From an uncultured Clostridia bacterium (lineage in GTDB: Bacteria; Bacillota; Clostridia; Christensenellales; UBA1242): a stretch of 64,000 bases of DNA. Below, one piece after another: positions 18,332-25,625 of this stretch (positions within the stretch are counted from its first letter, which is position 1; each line of letters opens with the position of its first letter). A program made the translations under genes and the position numbers. The stretch spans positions 1 to 64,000 of the forward strand of contig CALVLZ010000010.1 in assembly GCA_944341445.1 (NCBI GenBank), in the 5' to 3' direction. The notes beneath the pieces were generated by a model, which was given only the letters and a program-made list of their open reading frames with translations, ran no database searches and was not told the DNA's origin.

Positions 18332-19657
18332 TTGGCTTTATTTGGTTCATTAAGTGAAAAGTTAAATCATATATTTTCAAAACTTACAAATCGAGGAAAG
18401 TTAACAGAACTTGAAGTTAAAAATGCAATGAGAGAAATTAGAATTGCATTGCTTGAAGCAGACGTTAATTATATGGTTGTTAAAAAGCTTATTACATCAA
18501 TAAGTGAAAAAGCAGTTGGTGAAAGAGTTTTAAAAAGTTTAACTCCTGGTCAACAAGTTATAAAAATTGTTAATGAAGAATTAACCGAGCTTATGGGCGG
18601 AACTAATTCAAAATTAACAATAGCAAGTAAACCACCAACAATAATTTTAATGTGTGGATTGCAAGGTGCTGGTAAAACAACAATGTGTGGAAAACTTGCC
18701 AAGTATTTAACAAAACAAGGCAAAAAACCTTTGCTTGTTGCGTGTGATATTTACAGACCTGCAGCAATTAATCAACTTAAAGTTGTTGGAAAAAGCGTTA
18801 ATGTTGAAGTTTACGATGAAGGAACAAACAAACCTGCAAAAACTGCTGTTAATGCATTAAAATATGCAGAAAAAAAGGCGTATGACGTTGTGATTATCGA
18901 TACTGCTGGACGTTTGCATATAAATGAAGAATTAATGGATGAGTTAAGAGAAATTAAAAAAGCGGTTAATCCAACAGAAATTCTTTTAACAGTTGATAGT
19001 ATGACAGGTCAAGATGCAGTAACTGTTGCAGATACATTTAACAAAGAACTAGATATCACAGGTGTTATTTTAACAAAATTAGATGGTGACACTCGTGGTG
19101 GTGCAGCGTTAAGCATTAAAGATGTAACAGGTAAACCAATAAAATTCTGTGGTATTGGTGAAAAAATGGATGACTTAGAACCATTTCATCCAGATAGAAT
19201 GGCATCAAGAATTTTAGATATGGGCGATGTGTTAACACTAATTGAAAAAGCCCAACAAAATGTTGACGAAGAACTTGCTAAACAACAAATGAAAAAACTA
19301 AGAGAAAATAGTTTTACATTTGAAGATTATTTAGTGCAAATTGAACAGATGAAAAAGATGGGAAACATTGCAGATATTTTAGCAATGATTCCGGGTGCTA
19401 GCAAATTAAAATTAAACGCCGGAGCAATTGATGAAAAACAGATTGCAAAGAATAAAGCAATAATTCAAAGTATGACAAAGTATGAAAGGCAAAATCCAGA
19501 TAGCATTAAAAGTAGTCAAAGAAAAAGAATTGCCTTAGGCAGTGGAACAAGTATTCAAGATGTTAATGCTTTATTAAAACAGTTTGCTCAAGCAAGAGAT
19601 ATGATGAAACAATTATCTCAAAACAAAAGAAAAGGTTTGTTTAGAATGCCTTTTTAA
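18332..19657 (+). CDS. ffh: Signal recognition particle protein Ffh
   Basis: The SRP54-type GTPase binds 4.5S/6S SRP RNA and signal sequences and docks on FtsY. The TTG start at 18332 follows GGAGG in the end of ylxM; the product begins MALFGSLSEKLN. It is 441 residues: N domain, G domain with GLQGAGKTT (about residue 108), DTAGRLH, and TKLDGDTRGG, then a Met-rich M domain from about residue 300. The C-terminus (KGLFRMPF) is basic. No SRP RNA gene is seen in this window. Confidence 0.97.
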   Translation: MALFGSLSEKLNHIFSKLTNRGKLTELEVKNAMREIRIALLEADVNYMVVKKLITSISEKAVGERVLKSLTPGQQVIKIVNEELTELMGGTNSKLTIASKPPTIILMCGLQGAGKTTMCGKLAKYLTKQGKKPLLVACDIYRPAAINQLKVVGKSVNVEVYDEGTNKPAKTAVNALKYAEKKAYDVVIIDTAGRLHINEELMDELREIKKAVNPTEILLTVDSMTGQDAVTVADTFNKELDITGVILTKLDGDTRGGAALSIKDVTGKPIKFCGIGEKMDDLEPFHPDRMASRILDMGDVLTLIEKAQQNVDEELAKQQMKKLRENSFTFEDYLVQIEQMKKMGNIADILAMIPGASKLKLNAGAIDEKQIAKNKAIIQSMTKYERQNPDSIKSSQRKRIALGSGTSIQDVNALLKQFAQARDMMKQLSQNKRKGLFRMPF

Positions 19658-19671
19658 AAAATAGCCTTAGT

Positions 19672-19687
19672 TTTAAGGAAACTTAAA
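19672..19687 (+). other. Small GAAA-tetraloop hairpin upstream of rpsP
   Basis: TTTAAG-GAAA-CTTAAA forms a six-pair hairpin with a GNRA loop between ffh and rpsP. With no T-run after it, it is not a terminator. It could be a processing or stability element; the role is unproven. Confidence 0.35.
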
Positions 19688-19726
19688 TTAATATATATAA
19701 AAAAATAAATCAAAGGAGAAATTAAT

Positions 19727-20026
19727 ATGTCAGTAAAAATTAGATTAACAAGATTAGGAGATAAAAAATCACCATTTTATCGAGTTGTAGTTTCAGATTC
19801 TAGAAAAGCAAGAGATGGAGAATATATTGAAAAATTAGGAACATATAATCCATTAGTAAACCCAGCAGAAATTAAAGTTGATGTTGAACGTGCTAACTAT
19901 TGGTTATCTAATGGTGCACAACCAACAGAAACAGTTAAAACTATTTTAGTTAAAGCTGGCGCAATTAAAGAAAGTGGCAAGAAAACTGCTCCAAAAACTG
20001 ATAAAAAGAAAAAAGAAAGCAAATAA
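19727..20026 (+). CDS. rpsP: 30S ribosomal protein S16
   Basis: S16 is an early-binding small-subunit protein. The 99-residue product starts [20 protein letters not shown], the family hallmark, and has a Lys-rich tail (about residues 85-99). An AAAGGAG site precedes the ATG. It follows ffh and precedes khpA and rimM, the standard Firmicutes order. Confidence 0.97.
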   Translation: MSVKIRLTRLGDKKSPFYRVVVSDSRKARDGEYIEKLGTYNPLVNPAEIKVDVERANYWLSNGAQPTETVKTILVKAGAIKESGKKTAPKTDKKKKESK

Positions 20027-20044
20027 TTAATAAGGTGAAATAAG

Positions 20045-20281
20045 ATGGAAGAATTGGTTAAATACATTGTTAAATCAATTGTTGATAAACCAGAAGAAGT
20101 GGTTGTTTCTCAAGAAGTTGAGAGCGAAAAAATTGTTATTGTTAACATTTCTGTTGCCCCTGAAGATATGGGTAAAGTAATTGGAAAAGGTGGAAAAGTT
20201 GCATCTTCAATTAGAACAATTGTTAAAACAGCTTCCGCAAAATCTGGAAAACGTTTTATTGTTAAAATAAACGAAAATTAA
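20045..20281 (+). CDS. khpA: KH-domain RNA-binding protein KhpA
   Basis: A 78-residue single KH-domain protein. The GxxG loop is clear in MGKVIGKGGKVASSIR. In related Gram-positives KhpA works with KhpB/EloR in RNA binding and cell-division control; that role is carried over from the family. It sits 18 bases after rpsP and ends in a terminator, closing this operon. Confidence 0.93.
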   Translation: MEELVKYIVKSIVDKPEEVVVSQEVESEKIVIVNISVAPEDMGKVIGKGGKVASSIRTIVKTASAKSGKRFIVKINEN

Positions 20282-20307
20282 AGTGCTTTTTTAAGCACTT
20301 TTTTTAA
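20281..20307 (+). terminator. Terminator after khpA
   Basis: AAGTGCTT pairs with AAGCACTT around a T-rich loop, with a long T-run after it. The stem begins at the last base of the khpA stop codon. Confidence 0.88.
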
Positions 20308-20328
20308 TTATTTTAACATTAAACAAAA

Positions 20329-20357
20329 TTGATTAAATTGGTTAATTGTGTTAAAAT
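20329..20357 (+). promoter_or_regulatory. Promoter of rimM-trmD-rbgA
   Basis: TTGATT and TAAAAT are spaced by 17 bases with a TGT extension (TGTTAAAAT). It separates rimM transcription from the upstream rpsP-khpA operon. Confidence 0.75.
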
Positions 20358-20385
20358 AATAAATAAGTGTTTAAAAGGATATATT

Positions 20386-20865
20386 ATGAAATATTTTTTA
20401 ATTGGATATGTAACAAAACCACAAGGTTTAAAAGGCGATTTTAGAATTAAAGTTGATTATAAGTTTTTTAAAACTATTAAAAATTTAAAATCAATAAAAA
20501 TTGGAACAAAAGCTTATGATATTGAAAAAATAACTGAAAGAGAAAGTTTTTTTATTGTTAAAACAAAACAAATTAACAGTGTTGAAGATGCTGAAAATTT
20601 AAGAAATTCAGAAATTTATGCTGAACTAAATGAAAAAGAAATTAATAAAAACTTTAATTTTATGAATTTTAATGTTGTTGTTAACAATAAAACAATTGGT
20701 AAAATTGTTAATGTTTCAAATTTTGGAGCATCAGATATTTTCACAATTTCTTGTGATAAACGTGAAATTATGTGTGCAGTTGTTGATAATTTAATAAAAT
20801 CAACCAATGAAGAAGAAAAAATGTTGGAATTTAACGAAGAAGTTTTTAATGAGGTTTCTGTATGA
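20386..20865 (+). CDS. rimM: 16S rRNA processing protein RimM
   Basis: RimM assists maturation of the 30S head and binds S19. I place the start at ATG 20386, after AAAAGGA; the open frame upstream to 20329 lies inside the promoter. The 159-residue product begins MKYFLIGYVTKPQGLKGDF, matching the family N-terminal beta-barrel, followed by a C-terminal PRC barrel. Its stop overlaps the trmD start (ATGA), so the two are translationally coupled. Confidence 0.95.
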   Translation: MKYFLIGYVTKPQGLKGDFRIKVDYKFFKTIKNLKSIKIGTKAYDIEKITERESFFIVKTKQINSVEDAENLRNSEIYAELNEKEINKNFNFMNFNVVVNNKTIGKIVNVSNFGASDIFTISCDKREIMCAVVDNLIKSTNEEEKMLEFNEEVFNEVSV

Positions 20866-21545
20866 AAATTGATATATTAACATTGTTTCCAGAAATGTTC
20901 ACACCTTTAAAAACAAGTTTGTTAGGAAAAGCTTGCGAAAAAAATATTTTAGAAATTAATATTATTGATATTAGAGAATTTTCTAAAGATAAACATAAAA
21001 AATGTGATGATTATCCTTTTAGTGGTGGGGCTGGTATGTTAATGACACCACAACCAATTGCAGATGCTTTTTTAAGTATTACAAATTATAAAGATGCTTT
21101 AAAAATATATATGTCTCCAAAAGGAGAAAGACTTAATCAAAATTTGGTTAAAGAATTATCTAAAGAAAATCATATAATTTTACTATGTGGACATTATGAA
21201 GGTGTTGATGAAAGAATTATTGATTTATTTATTGATAAGCAAGTAAGTATTGGTGATTATGTGCTAACAGGTGGTGAAATTCCAGCAATGGCAGTTGTTG
21301 ATGCAGTTAGTAGATATGTAGATGGCGTTTTGCATAATTCAGATAGCACAGAAGATGAAAGCTTTTTTGATAACTTGCTTGAATATCCACAATACACAAG
21401 ACCACAAAATTTTATGGGTTTGGAAGTTCCAGAAGTTTTAAGAAGTGGAAATCATAAAGAAATTGAAAAGTGGAAAAAGGAACAAAAAATATTACAAACA
21501 AAAAAGTATAGACCAGATTTGCTGGAAAATAATAATAACAATTAA
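20862..21545 (+). CDS. trmD: tRNA (guanine-N1-)-methyltransferase TrmD
   Basis: This SPOUT-fold enzyme makes m1G37 in tRNAs using S-adenosylmethionine, preventing +1 frameshifting. At 227 residues it is of normal length. The trefoil-knot motifs are visible: LLCGHYEGVDERII and SIGDYVLTGGEIPAMAVVD. The start overlaps the end of rimM by 4 bases. In many Firmicutes rplS follows trmD; here rbgA follows directly and rplS lies 3.3 kb downstream. Confidence 0.96.
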   Translation: MKIDILTLFPEMFTPLKTSLLGKACEKNILEINIIDIREFSKDKHKKCDDYPFSGGAGMLMTPQPIADAFLSITNYKDALKIYMSPKGERLNQNLVKELSKENHIILLCGHYEGVDERIIDLFIDKQVSIGDYVLTGGEIPAMAVVDAVSRYVDGVLHNSDSTEDESFFDNLLEYPQYTRPQNFMGLEVPEVLRSGNHKEIEKWKKEQKILQTKKYRPDLLENNNNN

Positions 21546-21559
21546 TGTTGGAGTTTAAT

Positions 21560-22474
21560 ATGATTATTCAATGGTTCCCTGGGCATATGACTAAAGCCTT
21601 AAGGGTTATGGAAAAAGAAATAAAAATAGTTGATGTTATAATTTATGTTTTGGATGCTCGTGCACCATTTTCTTGTGTTAATCCAAAGTTGAACAATTTG
21701 GTTAAAGGAAAACCAATCATTTACGTGTTAAATAAAACAGATTTAAGTGAAAAGAATGGTGTGAGTGAGTGGACAGAGTATTTTAAAAAGAAAGGTTTTT
21801 GCATAACTTTAAATAGCACTCAATCTGGTGCATCAAAAATATTAGAAAATGCAATAAGGGATGCACTAAAAGATAAAATTAATAAACTAAAAGAAAAAAA
21901 CATAAATGCAACAATCCGAGCAATTGTTTTAGGTGTTCCTAACTGTGGCAAAAGCACTCTTATTAATAACTTATGTGGAAAAGCAAAAACTATTACAGGT
22001 AACAAACCAGGTGTGACAAAAGGTAAACAATGGGTTAAAATTGCAAGCGGTATTGAACTTTTAGACACTCCTGGGACATTGTGGCCAGCATTTGATAACA
22101 ATCAAGTTGCAAAACATTTAGCATATATCGGAAGCATTAAAGAAGAAGTTTTAGATATTCCATCTTTAAGTTTGGAATTTATTGCTGATATTAATAAAAT
22201 AAACACAAATTATATAAAACAAAGATATAATATTAATTTTGATGAAAGTGAAACACCTTTACAAATATTAGAAAAAATTTGTGTTGCAAGAGGCTTTTTG
22301 TTAAAGAAAGGTGAACTTGATTATGACAGAGGAGCTTATGCTTTAATGAATGATTTTAAATCTGGAAAACTTGGAAAAATAATATTAGAAACTCCAAAAG
22401 ATATAAGAGCATTACTAGTTAACGATAGATTGAATGCAAAAATCAATAAAACTAATAATGAAATTGAAGATTAA
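21560..22474 (+). CDS. rbgA: Ribosome biogenesis GTPase RbgA (YlqF)
   Basis: RbgA drives late 50S subunit assembly. I chose ATG 21560 because GTTGGAG lies 6 bases upstream and the product starts MIIQWFPGHMTKALRVM, the family start; an in-frame ATG at 21545 overlaps the trmD stop and lacks a site. The GTPase motifs are circularly permuted: NKTD (G4) comes before GVPNCGKSTLIN (G1) and LDTPG (G3). The 304 residues include a C-terminal helical ANTAR-like region. A terminator follows. Confidence 0.94.
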   Translation: MIIQWFPGHMTKALRVMEKEIKIVDVIIYVLDARAPFSCVNPKLNNLVKGKPIIYVLNKTDLSEKNGVSEWTEYFKKKGFCITLNSTQSGASKILENAIRDALKDKINKLKEKNINATIRAIVLGVPNCGKSTLINNLCGKAKTITGNKPGVTKGKQWVKIASGIELLDTPGTLWPAFDNNQVAKHLAYIGSIKEEVLDIPSLSLEFIADINKINTNYIKQRYNINFDESETPLQILEKICVARGFLLKKGELDYDRGAYALMNDFKSGKLGKIILETPKDIRALLVNDRLNAKINKTNNEIED

Positions 22475-22493
22475 TTTTGAAAATAAAATCAAT

Positions 22494-22524
22494 AAGATAT
22501 TGCAAACTGCAATATCTTTTTTTG
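22494..22524 (+). terminator. Terminator after rbgA
   Basis: AAGATATTGCA pairs perfectly with TGCAATATCTT around an AAC loop, followed by a T-run. Confidence 0.9.
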
Positions 22525-22800
22525 TATATTTATAATAATGTTTATTTTATATATTTTTAAATTAGTTTATCACAACACTAAATATAACAATAAAATATTA
22601 AAAAATATTAATATTTAATAAAAAAATAAGAAAAAGAAAATAAAAAATAAGTGTTGGCATAACATTATTCAAAATAATTCAATTTTATTTTCGTATAATA
22701 ATGCAAAAATATTAATAAATATAACAAATTAAATTTGCTTAATTTCGTATGAGATTTTGTTTTAATACTGCAATATTTAATTTATTAAAATGTTTGTTTG

Positions 22801-22809
22801 TGGTATTAT
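22801..22809 (+). promoter_or_regulatory. Possible extended -10 upstream of rnhB
   Basis: TGGTATTAT matches an extended -10, but no good -35 is present at 17 bases. If it is used, the leader would be only ~10 bases before the ATG at 22826. Confidence 0.4.
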
Positions 22810-22825
22810 TTATTAGGTGGTTAAA

Positions 22826-23443
22826 ATGAAAAAAGAAAAAACAAAAGAACTTTATGATTATGATTTAAATTTGAAACAAAAAGGCTATAACTTGATTGCT
22901 GGCATGGATGAGGCAGGAAGAGGATGTTTGGCAGGACCTGTTGTTGTTGCTTCTGTTATTATGCCGTTAGATTTTATGATTGATGGTATTAATGATAGTA
23001 AAAAAATAACACCAAAGAAAAGGGAAGAATTGTATTCATTAATAGTAGATAATGCAATTGCTTATTCTATAGTTTTTAAAGATAATAATGTAATAGATGA
23101 AATTAATATTTTAAATGCAACAAAACTTGCAATGGTAGAATGTGTTGATAATTTAACACCAAAACCAGATATTATTTTGATTGATGCTGTTAAATTAGAT
23201 AATATTAATACAGAGCAATTAAACATTGTTAAAGGTGATTCAACTAGTTATAATATTGCTGCAGCATCAATATTGGCTAAAGTTACAAGAGATAGATATA
23301 TTTCATCATTGTCAGATGAATACAATATTTATAATTTTTCAAAACATAAAGGATATGGAACTAAAGAACATATTGAACTATTAAATAAATTTGGCGCATC
23401 TGATATTCACAGAAAAACATTTATAAAAAATATTATAAAATAA
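22826..23443 (+). CDS. rnhB: Ribonuclease HII
   Basis: RNase HII removes ribonucleotides and RNA from RNA-DNA hybrids. The ATG at 22826 follows AGGTGG by 5 bases; the GTG at 22817 lies inside that site and is rejected. The 205-residue product has the active-site motif GMDEAGRGCLAGPV, the LIDAVK aspartate region, and a C-terminal GDSTSYNIAAASILAKVTRD motif followed by HKGYGTKEH. yraN follows 11 bases later, a common pairing. Confidence 0.95.
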   Translation: MKKEKTKELYDYDLNLKQKGYNLIAGMDEAGRGCLAGPVVVASVIMPLDFMIDGINDSKKITPKKREELYSLIVDNAIAYSIVFKDNNVIDEINILNATKLAMVECVDNLTPKPDIILIDAVKLDNINTEQLNIVKGDSTSYNIAAASILAKVTRDRYISSLSDEYNIYNFSKHKGYGTKEHIELLNKFGASDIHRKTFIKNIIK

Positions 23444-23454
23444 GGTTTTATGTT

Positions 23455-23799
23455 ATGAGTTATAAAGAGATTGGCATAAAAGGTGAAGTTTTTGCCAAAA
23501 ACTATTTAATAAAAAACAAATATAAAATAATTGAAACAAATTATATTTGTCCGCTTGGAGAAATTGATATAATATCAAAAGATAGAGATGTTCTTGTTTT
23601 TATTGAGGTTAAAACTAGAACAACAGATAACTTTGGTTTACCACAAGAAGCGGTTAATTTTAAAAAACAACAAAAAATTAAACAAGTGGCAACATATTAT
23701 TTAGTGAGTAAAAATTTATATAATAAGGTTCAAGTTAGGTTTGATGTTGTTTCAGTTTTAAATGATAATATAACGCTCATCAAAAATGCTTTTGACTAA
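23455..23799 (+). CDS. yraN: YraN family (UPF0102) nuclease-fold protein
   Basis: A 114-residue protein with a restriction-endonuclease-like core: E-x-D in GEIDIISKDRDVLVF, then E-V-K in IEVKTR, and a following Q-rich helix (FKKQQKIKQVA). It is regularly coded next to rnhB and comM/dprA in bacteria, which suggests a link to DNA repair or uptake, but the substrate of the family is not established. It starts with ATG 11 bases after rnhB. Confidence 0.9.
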   Translation: MSYKEIGIKGEVFAKNYLIKNKYKIIETNYICPLGEIDIISKDRDVLVFIEVKTRTTDNFGLPQEAVNFKKQQKIKQVATYYLVSKNLYNKVQVRFDVVSVLNDNITLIKNAFD

Positions 23800-23892
23800 T
23801 GTTGATTTGTTTTAATATTTTAGATTATTTCAAAATTGTTTTTAAGAATCTTGTTATTTATTTACATTGTTTAATTTTGATAATTACTTTAT

Positions 23893-23922
23893 TTGTTGAG
23901 TTGAGTAGTGATGTGTTAAAAT
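23893..23922 (+). promoter_or_regulatory. Promoter upstream of the serine hydrolase gene
   Basis: TTGTTG and TAAAAT are spaced by 18 bases with a TGT extension. Transcription would begin near 23929, on the first in-frame GTG, while the ribosome binding site (AAGGGAGAGAG) lies downstream of that GTG. Confidence 0.6.
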
Positions 23923-23928
23923 TAGATA

Positions 23929-24504
23929 GTGTTTAAGGGAGAGAGTTTATTATATAAAAAATTATTTTATTATTCTGCATTAGGAAGGCATAGTGGAAAT
24001 TGTTGGTACCCTTGGCTTAAAAATCATATAGAAACAAAAGGGTATAGTTGTTATGTGCCAACACTTCCAGATGTTAGTAATATGAGTTATGATTCTTGGG
24101 AGAAAAAGTTTAAAAGTTATGCAAAAAATTTGAATAGTGAAAGTGTTGTTATAGCTCATTCAATAGGAAGTATTTTTTTAGTGCATTATTTAGTAAAACA
24201 TAAAATAAAAATACAAAAATTTATTGGTGTTGTTTCTTTCAATAGAGTTAATAATAGAGATGTTAACAAAGAATGGGATAAAATTAATGAAACTTTTTTT
24301 ATTGATAATTTAGAAGATTTAAAAATCTATGCAAAACAAAGAATATGTTTTTATTCTCCAACAGATATTTATGACTTTAATGCGTTAGAGGAATTTGCAA
24401 ATAAAATTGATGCAAAGAAAGTTATTATTGAAAAAGCAGGTCATTTTACTGCTGTTTCTGGATATGGTGAAAAATTTGAAGAAATTTTAAAGTATATAGA
24501 TTAA
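23929..24504 (+). CDS. RBBP9/YdeN-like alpha/beta hydrolase, 5' end probably frameshifted
   Basis: The frame encodes up to 191 residues of a small serine hydrolase. Visible landmarks are the substrate-side motif CWYPWLKNHIETKGY, PTLPD, the nucleophile elbow AHSIGS, an aspartate region YSPTDIYDF and the histidine in KAGHF, so the triad may be complete. The 5' end is odd: the only in-frame start is GTG 23929, which precedes the AAGGGAGAG site. A different frame placed correctly after that site reads (ATA)KNYFIILH and then stops at 23981. Families of this type begin with a similar strand and HG turn, so a lost ATG plus a one-base deletion near 23980 is likely. It may be a pseudogene or a sequencing error. 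It also interrupts the usual rnhB-yraN-comM order. Confidence 0.6.
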   Translation: MFKGESLLYKKLFYYSALGRHSGNCWYPWLKNHIETKGYSCYVPTLPDVSNMSYDSWEKKFKSYAKNLNSESVVIAHSIGSIFLVHYLVKHKIKIQKFIGVVSFNRVNNRDVNKEWDKINETFFIDNLEDLKIYAKQRICFYSPTDIYDFNALEEFANKIDAKKVIIEKAGHFTAVSGYGEKFEEILKYID

Positions 24505-24575
24505 TTAATTGAAATAAAAAAATTAGTTCTTAGTTATTTGTTCTATTTTGAAAATATTTTGAATAAGATATCGAT

Positions 24576-24598
24576 TATTACATTTGTAATATTTTTTA
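24576..24598 (+). terminator. Weak terminator after the hydrolase gene
   Basis: TATTAC pairs with GTAATA around ATTT and is followed by a T-run. The stem is short and AT-rich, so termination would be modest. Confidence 0.45.
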
Positions 24599-24698
24599 TA
24601 TTGTTTAGTGATATATAATAAATTAAAAAAATTTATTTTATTGTTGTTTTCGATTTTTTTGTTAGTTTAATTTTTAAATTATTTATAGTTTTTTTACA

Positions 24699-24727
24699 AG
24701 TCATAAAGTTTCAAAAGTAGTCATAAA
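24699..24727 (+). repeat. Two direct copies of AGTCATAAA upstream of the rplS promoter
   Basis: Nine identical bases recur with a 20-base period, ending 36 bases before the -35 hexamer. The spacing is about two helical turns, which would suit a regulator binding on one DNA face; no binding protein is known. Confidence 0.5.
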
Positions 24728-24762
24728 ATATTAAAATTTTACAAAATTATACAAAAAAATAC

Positions 24763-24791
24763 TTGTCAAGTTTTTGTAACTATGGTAATAT
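24763..24791 (+). promoter_or_regulatory. Promoter of rplS
   Basis: TTGTCA and TAATAT are spaced by exactly 17 bases with a TGG extension. Confidence 0.85.
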
Positions 24792-24870
24792 ATAGCGTAT
24801 GACTTAGGATGGTCCGCTGTTTGTTTAGGTAACAATCAAGAACGTCTAGTAAAATTCGGAGGGTTAAAAG
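24792..24870 (+). ncRNA. L19-type ribosomal protein leader of rplS
   Basis: The ~75-base untranslated leader contains GGATGGTCCGCTG and a downstream CAAGAACGTCTAG segment. These resemble, from memory, the conserved blocks of the Firmicutes L19 leader, which is thought to let L19 regulate its own mRNA. AGCG at 24793 can pair with CGCT at 24815. A covariance-model search would be needed to confirm. Confidence 0.65.
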
Positions 24871-24872
24871 TC

Positions 24873-25226
24873 ATGAATTTTGTAGATTTAATTGAAAAAG
24901 AAAATTTAAAACAAGATATTCCTAATTTCAATGTTGGTGATACTGTTAAAGTGTTCCATAAGATTGTTGAAGGAACTAGAGAAAGAATTCAAGTTTTTGA
25001 AGGCGTTGTTATTGCTAGAAAAAATGCAAGCATAAGAGAAACTTTCACAGTTAGACGTGTTTCTTTTGGCGTTGGCGTTGAAAAAACTTTCCCTATTCAT
25101 AGTCCAAGAATTGATCACATTGAAGTTGTTAAAAAAGGTAAAGTAAGACGTGCTAAATTGTATTACTTACGTGATTTAACAGGTAAGGCTGCAAAAATTA
25201 AAGAAAAACAAACAACAAAAAAATAA
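24873..25226 (+). CDS. rplS: 50S ribosomal protein L19
   Basis: L19 lies at the 30S-50S interface. The 117-residue product has the family core ([46 protein letters not shown]) and a C-terminal [20 protein letters not shown] segment. CGGAGGG precedes the ATG by 9 bases. It has its own promoter, leader and terminator, so it is a single-gene unit here rather than part of a trmD-rplS operon. Confidence 0.97.
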   Translation: MNFVDLIEKENLKQDIPNFNVGDTVKVFHKIVEGTRERIQVFEGVVIARKNASIRETFTVRRVSFGVGVEKTFPIHSPRIDHIEVVKKGKVRRAKLYYLRDLTGKAAKIKEKQTTKK

Positions 25227-25251
25227 AGCAAACATATGCTTTATTTTTTTT
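25223..25251 (+). terminator. Terminator after rplS
   Basis: ATAAAGCA pairs with TGCTTTAT around AACATA and is followed by a T-run. The stem overlaps the rplS stop codon. Confidence 0.85.
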
Positions 25252-25625
25252 GTTTTAAAACTACAAGTTAAATTAATTAGTTTAATGGTTATTAAAAATT
25301 AGTATGTTTGTATTAGAAATTAATAAATGATATTTGTAAAACAAAGTACATTTCAAAAGTTTTTAAAATTATTACATTTAGATATGCTTATAATGTTTAA
25401 GTGTTAGATGAAATATTAAATATTTTTATCTAATTAAATTTTTATATGTTATTTTGGGCTAAATATTATATATATATTATTTAAAGATATATTTATTATA
25501 TTAATGTCATATTTAAAGTTGCAAACGGGCAAAATTTGTGTTTTTAACTTACTAAAATATTAAATAATACTTGTTAAATGTTTTTTATAATTGTATAATT
25601 GAATATTAAAATTTTGGAGAAGTGA
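25227..25625 (+). other. AT-rich intergenic region before comM
   Basis: Nearly 400 bases without a supported gene. It holds an AT hairpin at 25404-25433 (TTAGAT/ATCTAA outer stem) without a T-run, an isolated TATAAT at 25389-25394 lacking a -35, and the comM promoter at its 3' end. I see nothing else interpretable. Confidence 0.55.
25571..25599 (+). promoter_or_regulatory. Promoter of the comM-to-trxA operon
   Basis: TTGTTA and TATAAT are spaced by 17 bases, 26 bases upstream of the comM ATG. This is the only strong promoter I find before iscR at 38 kb. Confidence 0.85.

Larger units (their letters stand above)
22475..22825 (+). other. AT-rich intergenic region before rnhB
   Basis: After the rbgA terminator there are ~300 bases of very AT-rich sequence. 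No ORF with a ribosome binding site, no RNA gene and no repeat array is seen. The only regulatory element I can propose is an extended -10 (TGGTATTAT, 22801-22809) close to rnhB. Confidence 0.55.
24505..24872 (+). other. Intergenic region with rplS control elements
   Basis: This gap contains a weak hairpin (24576-24598), two copies of AGTCATAAA 20 bases apart (24699-24707 and 24719-24727), the rplS promoter (24763-24791) and its structured leader. No protein-coding frame with a ribosome binding site is seen. Confidence 0.6.

Noticed and set aside
22654-22670. Sigma-54-like TTGGCA...TTAT element
   Set aside because: The GG of the -24 is present but the GC of the -12 is missing, and no enhancer-dependent gene follows.
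25404-25433. AT-rich hairpin in the comM upstream region as an RNA gene
   Set aside because: It lacks a T-run, a promoter at a sensible distance and any conserved motif; such hairpins are expected by chance in this composition.
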